Source: an uncultured Collinsella sp. (GTDB taxonomy: Bacteria > Actinomycetota > Coriobacteriia > Coriobacteriales > Coriobacteriaceae). Taken from it: a stretch of 22,258 nt of DNA. Positions 16,315 through 22,258 of the stretch are shown here, one piece after another. The position numbers were made by a program, and so were the translations under genes. Position 1 is the stretch's first letter. Each line of letters opens with the position of its first letter. Location of the stretch: contig URWZ01000001.1 in NCBI GenBank assembly GCA_900551625.1, positions 1-22,258 of the forward strand, given 5' to 3'. A model generated the notes under the pieces. It had not been told where the DNA came from, did not search any database, and worked only from the letters and a program-made list of their open reading frames with translations.

Positions 16315-16381
16315 AGTTGCGGTGGAATAGTTCCTGTTTGGGGGTCTGAAGCCTCTATTCAGGAACTATTTCACCGCAACT
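16315..16381. repeat. Long hairpin (22-bp arms) after SIS gene
   Basis: 16315-16336 pairs with 16360-16381 with one G-T pair, 23-base loop. The arms start AGTTGCGGTG and end CCGCAACT. It lies 36 bases after the SIS stop. There is no T run after the stem, so it may be a dispersed palindromic element that also stabilises the mRNA 3' end rather than a simple terminator. Confidence 0.7.
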
Positions 16382-16397
16382 GAATTCATGGCAGCGC

Positions 16398-16518
16398 TTG
16401 GGGACGTTCCTTTTCTGCCGGCAGTTGGGGACAGTCCTAGTCGTTGGGGACGTTCTTAAATGACTAGTCATCCAAGAACGTCCCCAACGACTACTCATTT
16501 AAGTACGTCCCCAATGAG
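16398..16518. repeat. Cluster of five TTGGGGAC units (REP-like)
   Basis: TTGGGGAC occurs on + at 16398, 16425 and 16444, and on - (GTCCCCAA) at 16480 and 16507. Units 3 and 4 form a perfect 20-bp inverted repeat (16438-16457 with 16474-16493) around a loop containing the palindrome ATGACTAGTCAT. CTGCCGGCAG (16415-16424) separates units 1 and 2. No coding sequence fits. Together with the hairpin at 16315 this fills the 358-base gap between the SIS and EamA genes. Confidence 0.75.
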
Positions 16519-16569
16519 CACCCAATGAGTGTGTGGGCGATCGGATTTTCCCGCTCGCCGATTTGTGTC

Positions 16570-16597
16570 TTGAAAAATGTATATAACGACTATAACG
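16570..16597 (+). promoter_or_regulatory. Candidate promoter of EamA gene with ATAACG repeats
   Basis: TTGAAA (16570-16575) and TATAAC (16591-16596) are 15 bases apart, slightly short. ATAACG occurs at 16583-16588 and again at 16592-16597, one base short of a helical turn. The same hexamer occurs at the PTS promoter. Confidence 0.45.
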
Positions 16598-16637
16598 TAG
16601 TGTGAAACATATTGGAAACAATACCGAGGAGGCTGCG

Positions 16638-17720
16638 TTGAAGAAAAGCAATCTGGGCTATGTGCTGGTGCTGGTCGCCGCGCTTATGTGGGGCAGCATC
16701 GGAATCTTTGTAAACGGCATCTCGGCCATGGGCGTTTCATCCCAGAGCATGGCTGCCTTTCGCTTGTTGGTCGGAGCGCTTATCTTGGCACCGGTCCTGA
16801 TGTTTATGGGCTGCCGTCCGGGTGAGGGGTCTACCGTGGCTCAGGGTCCGCTGGCCCTGTTCAAGGCAAGCCCCAAAGAGCTCGTCCCCTGCGCGCTTGT
16901 CGGTATCGTCGGTCTGGCCGCCGCCAACACCTGCTATTACGAGTGCATGGGCGAGGTCGGCATGTCCACGGCCTCGGTGCTGCTTTACACCTCGCCGGTG
17001 TTTGGTGTCATGCTCGGCCGCGTACTTTATCGCGAGGACGTGACCCCCAACAAGCTCGTTGCCATTGTCTTTAACATCGTTGGGTGCGTGCTTGCAGTGA
17101 CCAATGGCGACCTTTCCGGTTTCCATTTTTCGGTTTGGGGCGTCACGTCGGGCGTGATTGCAGGCCTTTGTGGTGCGTCGCTCGCGGTGTTTAGCCGGAT
17201 AGCAACCAAGACGGTCCACCCGCTGGCTGTCACGTTTTGGGGCTTTGTTTTTGGCGGTGCGGTTATGGCAGCTATCGCGGCTCCGTGGCCGGATGTCGCC
17301 GCGGCAATGTCGCCACAGCTGCTGCTGCTGTTCCTTGGCTTTGGACTCATCCCCACAGCTGTGGCCTACATCTTATATATGCAGGGTCTGTCCATGGGGC
17401 TCGAGACATCGAAAGTTCCCGTCGTAATGTCATTCGAGACGGTCGTCACCGTACTGGTGGGCATTGGCATCTACGCCGAGCCCGCCGGCGCGATCAAGGT
17501 CCTGGGCATCGTGCTGGTGCTCGCGTCCATCCTGATCATGAACACCGACTTCTCCAAGCTGCGCAACAGTGTGTTTGTCGGTCATGTCGTTGAGAGCATG
17601 ACCTTTAAGCCCAACGCGTGGTGGACGGAGAAATCGCAGGACATGGATCTGTTTAAGGAGCGCACCGGCATCGCGCTGGAGCCCACCGTGCAGGAAAGCC
17701 CCTGGTACTTTGTGCGATAG
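16638..17720 (+). CDS. EamA/DMT-family transporter
   Basis: A 360-residue protein with about ten membrane helices in two EamA repeats (about 8-140 and 155-300). Recognisable stretches are AALMWGSIGIFVNGIS at the start of repeat 1, ASVLLYTSPVFGVMLGRVLYRE near its end, and LIPTAVAYILYMQGLSMGLETSKVPVVMSFETVVTVLVG reduced here to its hallmark end of repeat 2. The family exports or imports amino acids and other metabolites. TTG 16638 is chosen because GAGGAGG (16626-16632) lies five bases upstream; GTG 16602 in frame lacks a site. A soluble tail of about 55 residues (WWTEKSQDMDLFKERTG) is longer than usual. Placed between a deglycase and the PTS, it may remove the amino acid freed by deglycation; this role is inference. 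Confidence 0.88.
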   Translation: MKKSNLGYVLVLVAALMWGSIGIFVNGISAMGVSSQSMAAFRLLVGALILAPVLMFMGCRPGEGSTVAQGPLALFKASPKELVPCALVGIVGLAAANTCYYECMGEVGMSTASVLLYTSPVFGVMLGRVLYREDVTPNKLVAIVFNIVGCVLAVTNGDLSGFHFSVWGVTSGVIAGLCGASLAVFSRIATKTVHPLAVTFWGFVFGGAVMAAIAAPWPDVAAAMSPQLLLLFLGFGLIPTAVAYILYMQGLSMGLETSKVPVVMSFETVVTVLVGIGIYAEPAGAIKVLGIVLVLASILIMNTDFSKLRNSVFVGHVVESMTFKPNAWWTEKSQDMDLFKERTGIALEPTVQESPWYFVR

Positions 17721-17903
17721 AGGATTGCGCGCAGGGTCTGACCTCGGGTTATCCAGCCAGCGCCGGCCTACCCGGCCCCAACGTTTCAAGTACGTTAAAC
17801 CCGTCAACGGTCGATTTTCACCCGCGAACGGTCTTTATACTAATTAGCAATATAAGCAACGTATAAGACGTTATAATGACCATAACGAAAAGGAGGAGGC
17901 AAG
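17721..17903 (+). promoter_or_regulatory. PTS operon promoter region with repeated operators
   Basis: TATAAT (17872-17877) is a consensus -10 box 26 bases before ATG 17904; no good -35 stands at 16-18 bases, which suggests activator control. Paired motifs: AACGT-N7-ACGTT (17780-17796), AACGGTC direct repeats 21 bases apart (17806-17812, 17827-17833), AACGT-N5-ACGTT (17858-17872) and CGTTAT-N7-ATAACG (17869-17887). Confidence 0.5.
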
Positions 17904-18827
17904 ATGAATCAGATCATTCTCGCATCTCATGGCGGCCTGGCCGCAGGCGCCAAAGACACGCTCGAGATGGTTCTCGGCGACGTGTCGAACGTCCACGTCG
18001 TGTCGCTTGCTCGTGACGACAAGGAGCCCATCACCGATAAGGTGGACCCCATGATCGCCACGTTCAACGCGGACGACACCGTCTATGTGCTGACCGATAT
18101 GCTCGGCAGCTCGGTCAACAACAGCATGGTCGAGCTTTCCAAGAACGGCACGAAGTTCACGGTTGTCAGCGGTTTCAACATCCCGCTGGCACTGACGCTC
18201 GCTATGAGCCCCGTCCCCATCAAGGGCGCCGAGCTCGCGGCCCTCATCAACGAGGCCCGTACCGGTCTGACCAACCCCAACGCACCGGTCGAGGCTGCCG
18301 CGGCTCCCGCCAAGAAGGCCAAGGCGCCCCGTCACAGCTCCGGTCCCGCCAAGATCGTCCTCGCACGTCTTGACTACCGTCTGCTGCACGGCCAGGTCGT
18401 CTTTACCTGGACCACCAAGGTTCAGGCCGAGCGCATCATCGTCGTCGACAACGCTGCCGCCAACGATGACATCAAGAAGGGCGCTCTTAAGCTGGCCAAG
18501 CCCCAGGGCGTGCGCCTGAACGTCTTCACCGTCGAGCGTGCCCTCGCCAAGATGGACAAGCTCAACACCCTCGGCGAGCGCGTCATGTTCGTCTTTGGCA
18601 ACACGGCCGAGATGCTGCAGTTCTGCCAGGGCTACAAGCTCGATGCCATCAACCTGGGCGCCACCGCCAACCACGACGGTGCCGATCAGGTCGGAGGCAA
18701 GGACAGCTCCGTCTTCCTCGACGCCAACCAGAAGGCCGACGTCAACCAGCTGCTCGACATGGGCATCAAGCTCTACGTCCAGCAGACCCCTACGTATCAG
18801 AGCGTCGACATCGACGCCAAGCTGTAA
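17904..18827 (+). CDS. PTS mannose-family EIIAB component (fused)
   Basis: A 307-residue cytoplasmic protein. Residues 1-122 are an EIIA-Man domain with His9 (ILASHGGLAAG) as the phosphate acceptor from HPr, and the DMLGSSVNN segment of the family. An Ala/Pro/Lys-rich hinge (about 125-147) leads to an EIIB-Man/Sor domain (about 148-307) where His162 in RLDYRLLHGQVV passes phosphate to the sugar, followed by IIVVDN and VMFVFGNTAEML. The EIIC and EIID genes follow at once, completing a permease that phosphorylates its substrate on entry. AAAGGAGGAGG sits just before ATG 17904. Codon use is strongly biased to C-ending codons, as in highly expressed genes. The family imports mannose, sorbose, amino sugars and sugar-amino acid conjugates; context favours the last. 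Confidence 0.96.
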   Translation: MNQIILASHGGLAAGAKDTLEMVLGDVSNVHVVSLARDDKEPITDKVDPMIATFNADDTVYVLTDMLGSSVNNSMVELSKNGTKFTVVSGFNIPLALTLAMSPVPIKGAELAALINEARTGLTNPNAPVEAAAAPAKKAKAPRHSSGPAKIVLARLDYRLLHGQVVFTWTTKVQAERIIVVDNAAANDDIKKGALKLAKPQGVRLNVFTVERALAKMDKLNTLGERVMFVFGNTAEMLQFCQGYKLDAINLGATANHDGADQVGGKDSSVFLDANQKADVNQLLDMGIKLYVQQTPTYQSVDIDAKL

Positions 18828-18863
18828 TCAACCAGGCTTTTGCCTGACTGAAAGGAGAAGGGT

Positions 18864-19658
18864 ATGAATACGTTCATCAGTGCGGTGCTCGTCGGCCTCG
18901 TCGGCGTGTTCTGCATGTGGGACTCCCGCCTGCTCGGTCGTCTTAACTTCGAGCAGCCCCTCGTTGGCGCTACGCTCGTCGGTCTGCTGCTGGGCGATGT
19001 GCCCACCGGCCTTGCCGTCGGTGCCGCCGTCGAGCTCGTGTCCATGGGCCTGGTGCAGGTCGGCGCCGCCGTTCCGCCCGATATGGTCCTGGGCGGCATC
19101 GTGGCCGCTGCCTTTGCGTGCCTGACCGATGCTTCTGCCGAGACCGCCATGACGATCGCCATCCCGGTCGCCGTCCTGGGTCAGCTCCTCGGCATCGTGT
19201 TCCGTTCCATCATCGCCGTCCTCACCCATGTGGCAGATAGCGCGATTGATAACGGAAAGTTCAAGACCGCCTACCGTATGCACATCTGCGCCGGCTCCGG
19301 TCTGTACGCCATCATGTACTTCCTGCCGATCTTCCTCGCCGTCTTTGTTGGCACCGACCTGGTTCAGGCCATCGTCAACATGGTTCCCGAGTGGCTGTCC
19401 ACTGGTCTTAACGTTTCGACCAAGATCATGACCGCCTACGGCTTGGCTCTGCTGCTCACCATGATGATCAAGAAGGGTATGACTCCGTTCCTGTTCATCG
19501 GTTTCCTGCTCGCCGCTTACCTCAACCTGTCCGTCATCGCGGTCGCTCTGATCGGTGTATGCCTGGCTGTCGTCTTCATGGGCTTCAAGTTCAACGGTTC
19601 CCATGCAGCCGCCGGTGTCGATTCCGACTACGATCCGCTCGAAGACGACGAAGACTAA
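18864..19658 (+). CDS. PTS mannose/sorbose-family EIIC component
   Basis: A 264-residue integral membrane protein forming, with EIID, the translocation unit of the PTS. Hallmarks of EIIC-Sor are FCMWDSRLLGRLNFEQPLVGATLVG reduced here to its end LGRLNFEQPLVGATLVGLLL, the GDVPTGLAVGAAVELV segment, and VGAAVPPDMVLGGIVAAAFA. About eight hydrophobic spans are visible, and the protein ends in an acidic tail (DYDPLEDDED). AAAGGAGAAGGG precedes ATG 18864, and the gene starts 36 bases after the EIIAB gene, without a terminator. The stop codon TAA is embedded in the ribosome site of the EIID gene, so the two are almost certainly translated from one mRNA. Confidence 0.96.
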   Translation: MNTFISAVLVGLVGVFCMWDSRLLGRLNFEQPLVGATLVGLLLGDVPTGLAVGAAVELVSMGLVQVGAAVPPDMVLGGIVAAAFACLTDASAETAMTIAIPVAVLGQLLGIVFRSIIAVLTHVADSAIDNGKFKTAYRMHICAGSGLYAIMYFLPIFLAVFVGTDLVQAIVNMVPEWLSTGLNVSTKIMTAYGLALLLTMMIKKGMTPFLFIGFLLAAYLNLSVIAVALIGVCLAVVFMGFKFNGSHAAAGVDSDYDPLEDDED

Positions 19659-19671
19659 GGAGGAACACACT

Positions 19672-20505
19672 ATGGCAACCGCAACCAAGGACGTGTCCCT
19701 GAACAAGAAGGTCAGCCAGTTCTTCTGGCGCTCCTGGGCCATCCAGGCCTCTTGGAACTACGAGCGTCAGATGAACATGGGCTTCCTCTACGGTATGGTT
19801 CCCACGCTCGATCGCCTCTATCCGGACGAGTCCGACCCCAAGCAGCTTGCTGCTAAGAAAGAGGCTTACCACCGTCACATGGCGTTCTACAACTGCACCC
19901 CGCAGACGAGCGCTTTCATCCTGGGCCTCGCCGCCTCCATGGAGGAGGAGTACGCCAAGGATCCCGAGAACTTCAACCCCGATTCGATTAACGCGGTCAA
20001 GACCTCCCTTATGGGCCCGCTTTCCGGCATCGGTGACTCCTTCTTCCAGGGCACCATCCGCGTTATCGCCTTTGGCTTGGGCGTTCAGCTGGCTCAGCAG
20101 GGCTCCATCATGGGCCCGATCCTGGCCCTTCTCATCTCCATCGTCCCCTCCGTGCTGATTACTTGGTTCGCAGCCAAGATGGGCTATCAGGGCGGCCACG
20201 AGTACCTGAGCAAGCTTCAGGGCGGCGACCTCATGGAGAAGCTCATGTATGTCTGCGGCATCGTGGGTCTTATGTCCGTGGGCGGCATGATCGCCACGCT
20301 GATCGGCGCCACCACCCCGCTGCAGTTCGCTGACGGCACCGTCGTTATCCAGGACATCCTGGACAGCATGATGCCCCAGATGATCTCCCTTGGCCTCACC
20401 GGCCTTATGTACTGGCTCATCAAGAAGAACGTCAACACCGGTTGGCTTCTCGTGATCGCCATTGTGGGCGGCATCGCCCTCTCCGCGGTCGGCATCCTGG
20501 CTTAG
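19672..20505 (+). CDS. PTS mannose-family EIID component
   Basis: A 277-residue membrane protein, partner of EIIC. Family signatures: SWNYERQMNMGFLYGMVPTL (27-46) continuing to LYP (49-51), FYNCTPQTSAFILGL (72-86) with MEEEYA, and GPLSGIGDS (115-123). The C-terminal half has about four membrane spans. ATG 19672 follows TAAGGAGGA (19656-19664), which includes the EIIC stop; the frame is open farther upstream but that part overlaps the EIIC gene. The stop codon lies inside an 18-base perfect palindrome (20500-20517). A terminator-like hairpin and a REP-like hairpin separate it from the second SIS gene, which may lower but not exclude co-transcription. Confidence 0.96.
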   Translation: MATATKDVSLNKKVSQFFWRSWAIQASWNYERQMNMGFLYGMVPTLDRLYPDESDPKQLAAKKEAYHRHMAFYNCTPQTSAFILGLAASMEEEYAKDPENFNPDSINAVKTSLMGPLSGIGDSFFQGTIRVIAFGLGVQLAQQGSIMGPILALLISIVPSVLITWFAAKMGYQGGHEYLSKLQGGDLMEKLMYVCGIVGLMSVGGMIATLIGATTPLQFADGTVVIQDILDSMMPQMISLGLTGLMYWLIKKNVNTGWLLVIAIVGGIALSAVGILA

Positions 20506-20517
20506 TCGCGACTAAGC
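20500..20517. repeat. 18-base perfect palindrome over EIID stop codon
   Basis: GCTTAGTCGCGACTAAGC reads the same on both strands and contains the EIID stop TAG (20503-20505). It could be a protein-binding site, a cruciform or a small RNA hairpin; it has no T run of its own. Confidence 0.6.
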
Positions 20518-20539
20518 GCCTAACCGCTTTCCCCCGGGG

Positions 20540-20574
20540 GCCTGCCTGGCATCCCATACCCCAGGCAGGCTTCC
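20540..20574 (+). terminator. Terminator-like hairpin after PTS genes
   Basis: GCCTGCCTGG (20540-20549) pairs with CCAGGCAGGC (20561-20570), 11-base loop, followed by TTCC only. The weak T tract suggests partial termination between the PTS genes and the second SIS gene. Confidence 0.55.
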
Positions 20575-20583
20575 ATCCCCAAA

Positions 20584-20614
20584 ATGCGACAATGGGACAG
20601 TCCCTTTGTCGCAT
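20584..20614. repeat. REP-like palindrome with GGGAC-A-GTCCC core
   Basis: ATGCGACAA (20584-20592) pairs with TTGTCGCAT (20606-20614) and encloses GGGAC-A-GTCCC (20594-20604), so 31 bases are almost a full palindrome with one T-T mismatch. The 3' half ACAGTCCCTTTGTCGC resembles the elements at 14310 and 21801. Confidence 0.75.
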
Positions 20615-20704
20615 CCTCAACGGGCCGGCGACTCGGCCCAAACCACGGTAACCCTGCGAGCGCCCGGCAATGTGGCGCCGCAAAAATTGAAAGGAATGTG
20701 TCAG

Positions 20705-21688
20705 ATGTACGAGATCGACCTTAACCTCCCTAAGCAGATCGTCGCTGACGTCCTGTCCAACCACGAGATTCACAGCGTCGCCTTCGTCGGCTGCGGTGCT
20801 TCCATGTCCGACCTTTACCCCGCCAAGTACTTCCTGGCCAACAACACGGACAAGCTGAACGTTCAGATCTTCACTGCTAACGAGTTCAACTACGACACGC
20901 CTTCCTGGGTCAACGAGCACACCTTCGTGATCACCTGCTCCCTCGGTGGCTCCACGCCCGAGACCGTCGAGGCCAACAAGACCGCCAAGAAGCACAACTG
21001 CCCGGTCGTCTCCCTCACCAACAAGGCTGGCTCCGCTCTGACCGTCGACGCCGACCACGTCATCGTTCACGGCTTCCACGCCAACTTCGCTGCCAAGTGC
21101 GAGAAGCCCGGCTACGCCATCGCTCTTGCTGTCGAGATCCTTCAGCAGACCGAGGGCTATGACCACTACGAGGACATGATCACCGGCCTCACCAACGTCT
21201 TCGAGCTCTGCGAGAACGCCGCTCAGTCCTGCAAGAAGCTCGCCAAGAAGTTCGCCGAGGACTTCAAGGATGACAAGATGATCTACTTCATGGCTTCCGG
21301 TGCCTCCGAGAAGATGGCTTATTCTCACGCCGCCTTCCTGTTCACCGAGATGCAGTGGATCGACGCCGCTGCTTACAACACCGGCGAGTACTTCCACGGC
21401 CCGTTCGAGGTTTCCACCGAGGGTAAGCCCTACGTCTTCTTCATGTCCGATGGCGCTACCCGTCCGATGGACGCCCGCGCCCTCACCTTCCTTAAGCGCA
21501 TGGGCGCCAAGGTCGCTCTGATCGACTCCAAGGACTACGGCCTGGCTGACGCCGTGCCCGCGAGCGTTGTCACCTACTTCAACCCGCTGCTGCACCTCGC
21601 CGTTATGCGTGAGTACGGCAACCAGATCGCCGAGGCCCGCCAGCACCCGCTGACCATGCGTCGCTACATGTGGAAGCTTTCCTACTAA
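20705..21688 (+). CDS. SIS-domain sugar-phosphate deglycase (FrlB/GfrE-F-like), copy 2
   Basis: A 327-residue paralogue of the SIS protein at 15287. Two SIS domains are visible: the first with VAFVGCGASMSDLYPAKYF and CSLGGSTPETVEAN, the second from about 185 with FMASGASEKMAYSHAAF. Catalytic candidates Glu215 and His231 (GEYFHGPFE) keep the 16-residue spacing of the family. The end RRYMWKLSY is nearly the same as in copy 1. ATG 20705 is chosen over ATG 20696 because GAAAGGA (20689-20695) is ten bases from the former and touches the latter. Codon bias is very strong, suggesting high expression. It lies 199 bases after EIID behind two hairpins. With copy 1 it would allow two conjugates, such as glucoselysine- and fructoselysine-type phosphates, to be cleaved. 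Confidence 0.9.
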   Translation: MYEIDLNLPKQIVADVLSNHEIHSVAFVGCGASMSDLYPAKYFLANNTDKLNVQIFTANEFNYDTPSWVNEHTFVITCSLGGSTPETVEANKTAKKHNCPVVSLTNKAGSALTVDADHVIVHGFHANFAAKCEKPGYAIALAVEILQQTEGYDHYEDMITGLTNVFELCENAAQSCKKLAKKFAEDFKDDKMIYFMASGASEKMAYSHAAFLFTEMQWIDAAAYNTGEYFHGPFEVSTEGKPYVFFMSDGATRPMDARALTFLKRMGAKVALIDSKDYGLADAVPASVVTYFNPLLHLAVMREYGNQIAEARQHPLTMRRYMWKLSY

Positions 21689-21719
21689 TCACAAGTAAGT
21701 AAACCTTACGGGTTGATTG

Positions 21720-21755
21720 AAAGGGGATGGGGTTTGCGCCCCGTCCCCTTTTTTT
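21720..21755 (+). terminator. Rho-independent terminator after second SIS gene
   Basis: A 13-bp stem (21720-21732 with 21739-21751, one T-G pair), 6-base loop, followed by an unbroken T run to 21755. It closes the PTS/deglycase island. Confidence 0.9.
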
Positions 21756-21800
21756 GCTCTGGGGAGGGCGTATCCCTCGCGCCACAAAACCTCAGATAAA

Positions 21801-21835
21801 ACCTACCAAAATAAACCTGTCCCTTTTTGGCAGGT
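21801..21835. repeat. REP-like hairpin before HAD gene
   Basis: ACCTACCAAAA (21801-21811) pairs with TTTTGGCAGGT (21825-21835) with one A-C mismatch; the loop contains CCTGTCCC. It shares the CCTGTCCCTTT core with the bidirectional terminator at 14310, although the arms differ. It ends just before the ribosome site of the next gene. Confidence 0.6.
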
Positions 21836-21849
21836 GGGAGGAGATGCGT

Positions 21850-22258
21850 ATGATCAAGGCAGTGCTGTTTGATATGGACGGCGTGCTGGTCGATACCGAG
21901 TGGTTCTACAACCGTCGCCGCGTGGCGTTTATGGAAGAGAAGGGGTTCCACTTTGACGAGATCCCCGATCTTTCGGGGTCTAACGAGCCTGCCATTTGGG
22001 AGGCGCTGGTGCCCGACGATGTTGAGCTGCGCGAGCGCCTGCGCGTTGAGTACAAGCAGGTCTATAGCCCGGACCATCCCGTTCCGTATGCCGAGCTGCT
22101 CAACGAGCAGACGGAGCCGGTGATGCGTGAGCTGCACGAGCGCGGCGTGAAGTGCGCCATCGCGAGCTCGTCCTATCGCGAGCTCATTGACGAGCTGGTA
22201 GAGATTGCCGGTATCGCCGATGTGCTGGACTACACCATCAGCGGTCACGAGTGCAGTG
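21850..22258 (+). CDS. HAD-family hydrolase, beta-phosphoglucomutase-like (partial, runs off window)
   Basis: The first 136 codons of an open frame that continues past the right edge. It starts MIKAVLFDMDGVLVDTEWF, with nucleophile Asp8 and acid/base Asp10 in the DxDGVLVDTE motif of subfamily I HAD phosphatases and phosphomutases. A helical cap follows (about 18-85), then CAIASSSYREL with the second-motif Ser near 110. The Lys and acidic third motifs would lie outside the window. ATG 21850 is preferred to ATG 21844 because GGGAGGAG (21836-21843) abuts the latter. It could dephosphorylate a sugar phosphate, but it is separated from the deglycase island by a strong terminator, so a link is only possible. 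Confidence 0.88.
   Translation, partial: MIKAVLFDMDGVLVDTEWFYNRRRVAFMEEKGFHFDEIPDLSGSNEPAIWEALVPDDVELRERLRVEYKQVYSPDHPVPYAELLNEQTEPVMRELHERGVKCAIASSSYRELIDELVEIAGIADVLDYTISGHECS

Noticed and set aside
16398..16518. Possible CRISPR-like array from repeated TTGGGGAC
   Set aside because: Units are only eight bases, unevenly spaced and in both orientations; no cas genes are nearby.
16602..16637. GTG 16602 as start of the EamA gene
   Set aside because: No ribosome site before it; it would place a perfect GAGGAGG inside the gene just before TTG 16638.

Overview
The window looks like chromosome of a GC-rich Coriobacteriia-type actinobacterium, most like Collinsella. I infer this from codon style, strong GGAGG ribosome sites, the gene set and the gut-type sugar transport; no rRNA or marker gene in the window confirms it. 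Nearly all genes are on the + strand; the one clear - strand gene is a GntR regulator. I see no tRNA, rRNA, CRISPR array, transposase or phage gene.

Left half (1-13.7 kb) is mainly housekeeping. After a 400-base gene-free leader with a long hairpin and a terminator come a small membrane protein, rmuC, an ABC exporter half-transporter, endonuclease III (nth), a zinc-ribbon membrane protein of unknown role, an ATP-grasp enzyme related to glutathionylspermidine synthase and flanked by a near-identical 45-base direct repeat, the transcription-repair coupling factor mfd, a PAP2 phosphatase, and a low-specificity threonine aldolase ending in a strong terminator. A GNAT acetyltransferase follows.

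Right half (14.3-21.7 kb) is a catabolic island. A GntR/UTRA regulator is divergent from a SIS-domain sugar-phosphate deglycase. Next come an EamA-family exporter, a complete mannose-family PTS (fused EIIAB, EIIC, EIID) and a second SIS deglycase. Both SIS proteins end in the FrlB-type RRYMWKLxY tail and keep the Glu/His pair spaced as in this enzyme family. The combination of a mannose-family PTS with two deglycases matches the logic of gfr-type glucoselysine/fructoselysine operons. My model is: import and phosphorylation of a sugar-amino acid conjugate (Amadori or Heyns product) by the PTS, cleavage to hexose-6-phosphate plus amino acid by the deglycases, and possible export of excess amino acid by the EamA protein. 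A HAD phosphatase starts at the right edge and runs off the window.

The most unusual non-coding signal is a set of hairpin elements between genes (about 14310, 16398-16518, 20584 and 21801) that share a GGGAC/GTCCC core but have different, self-complementary arms. They look like a REP-type dispersed repeat family that has settled in and around the catabolic island, in places acting as or near terminators.
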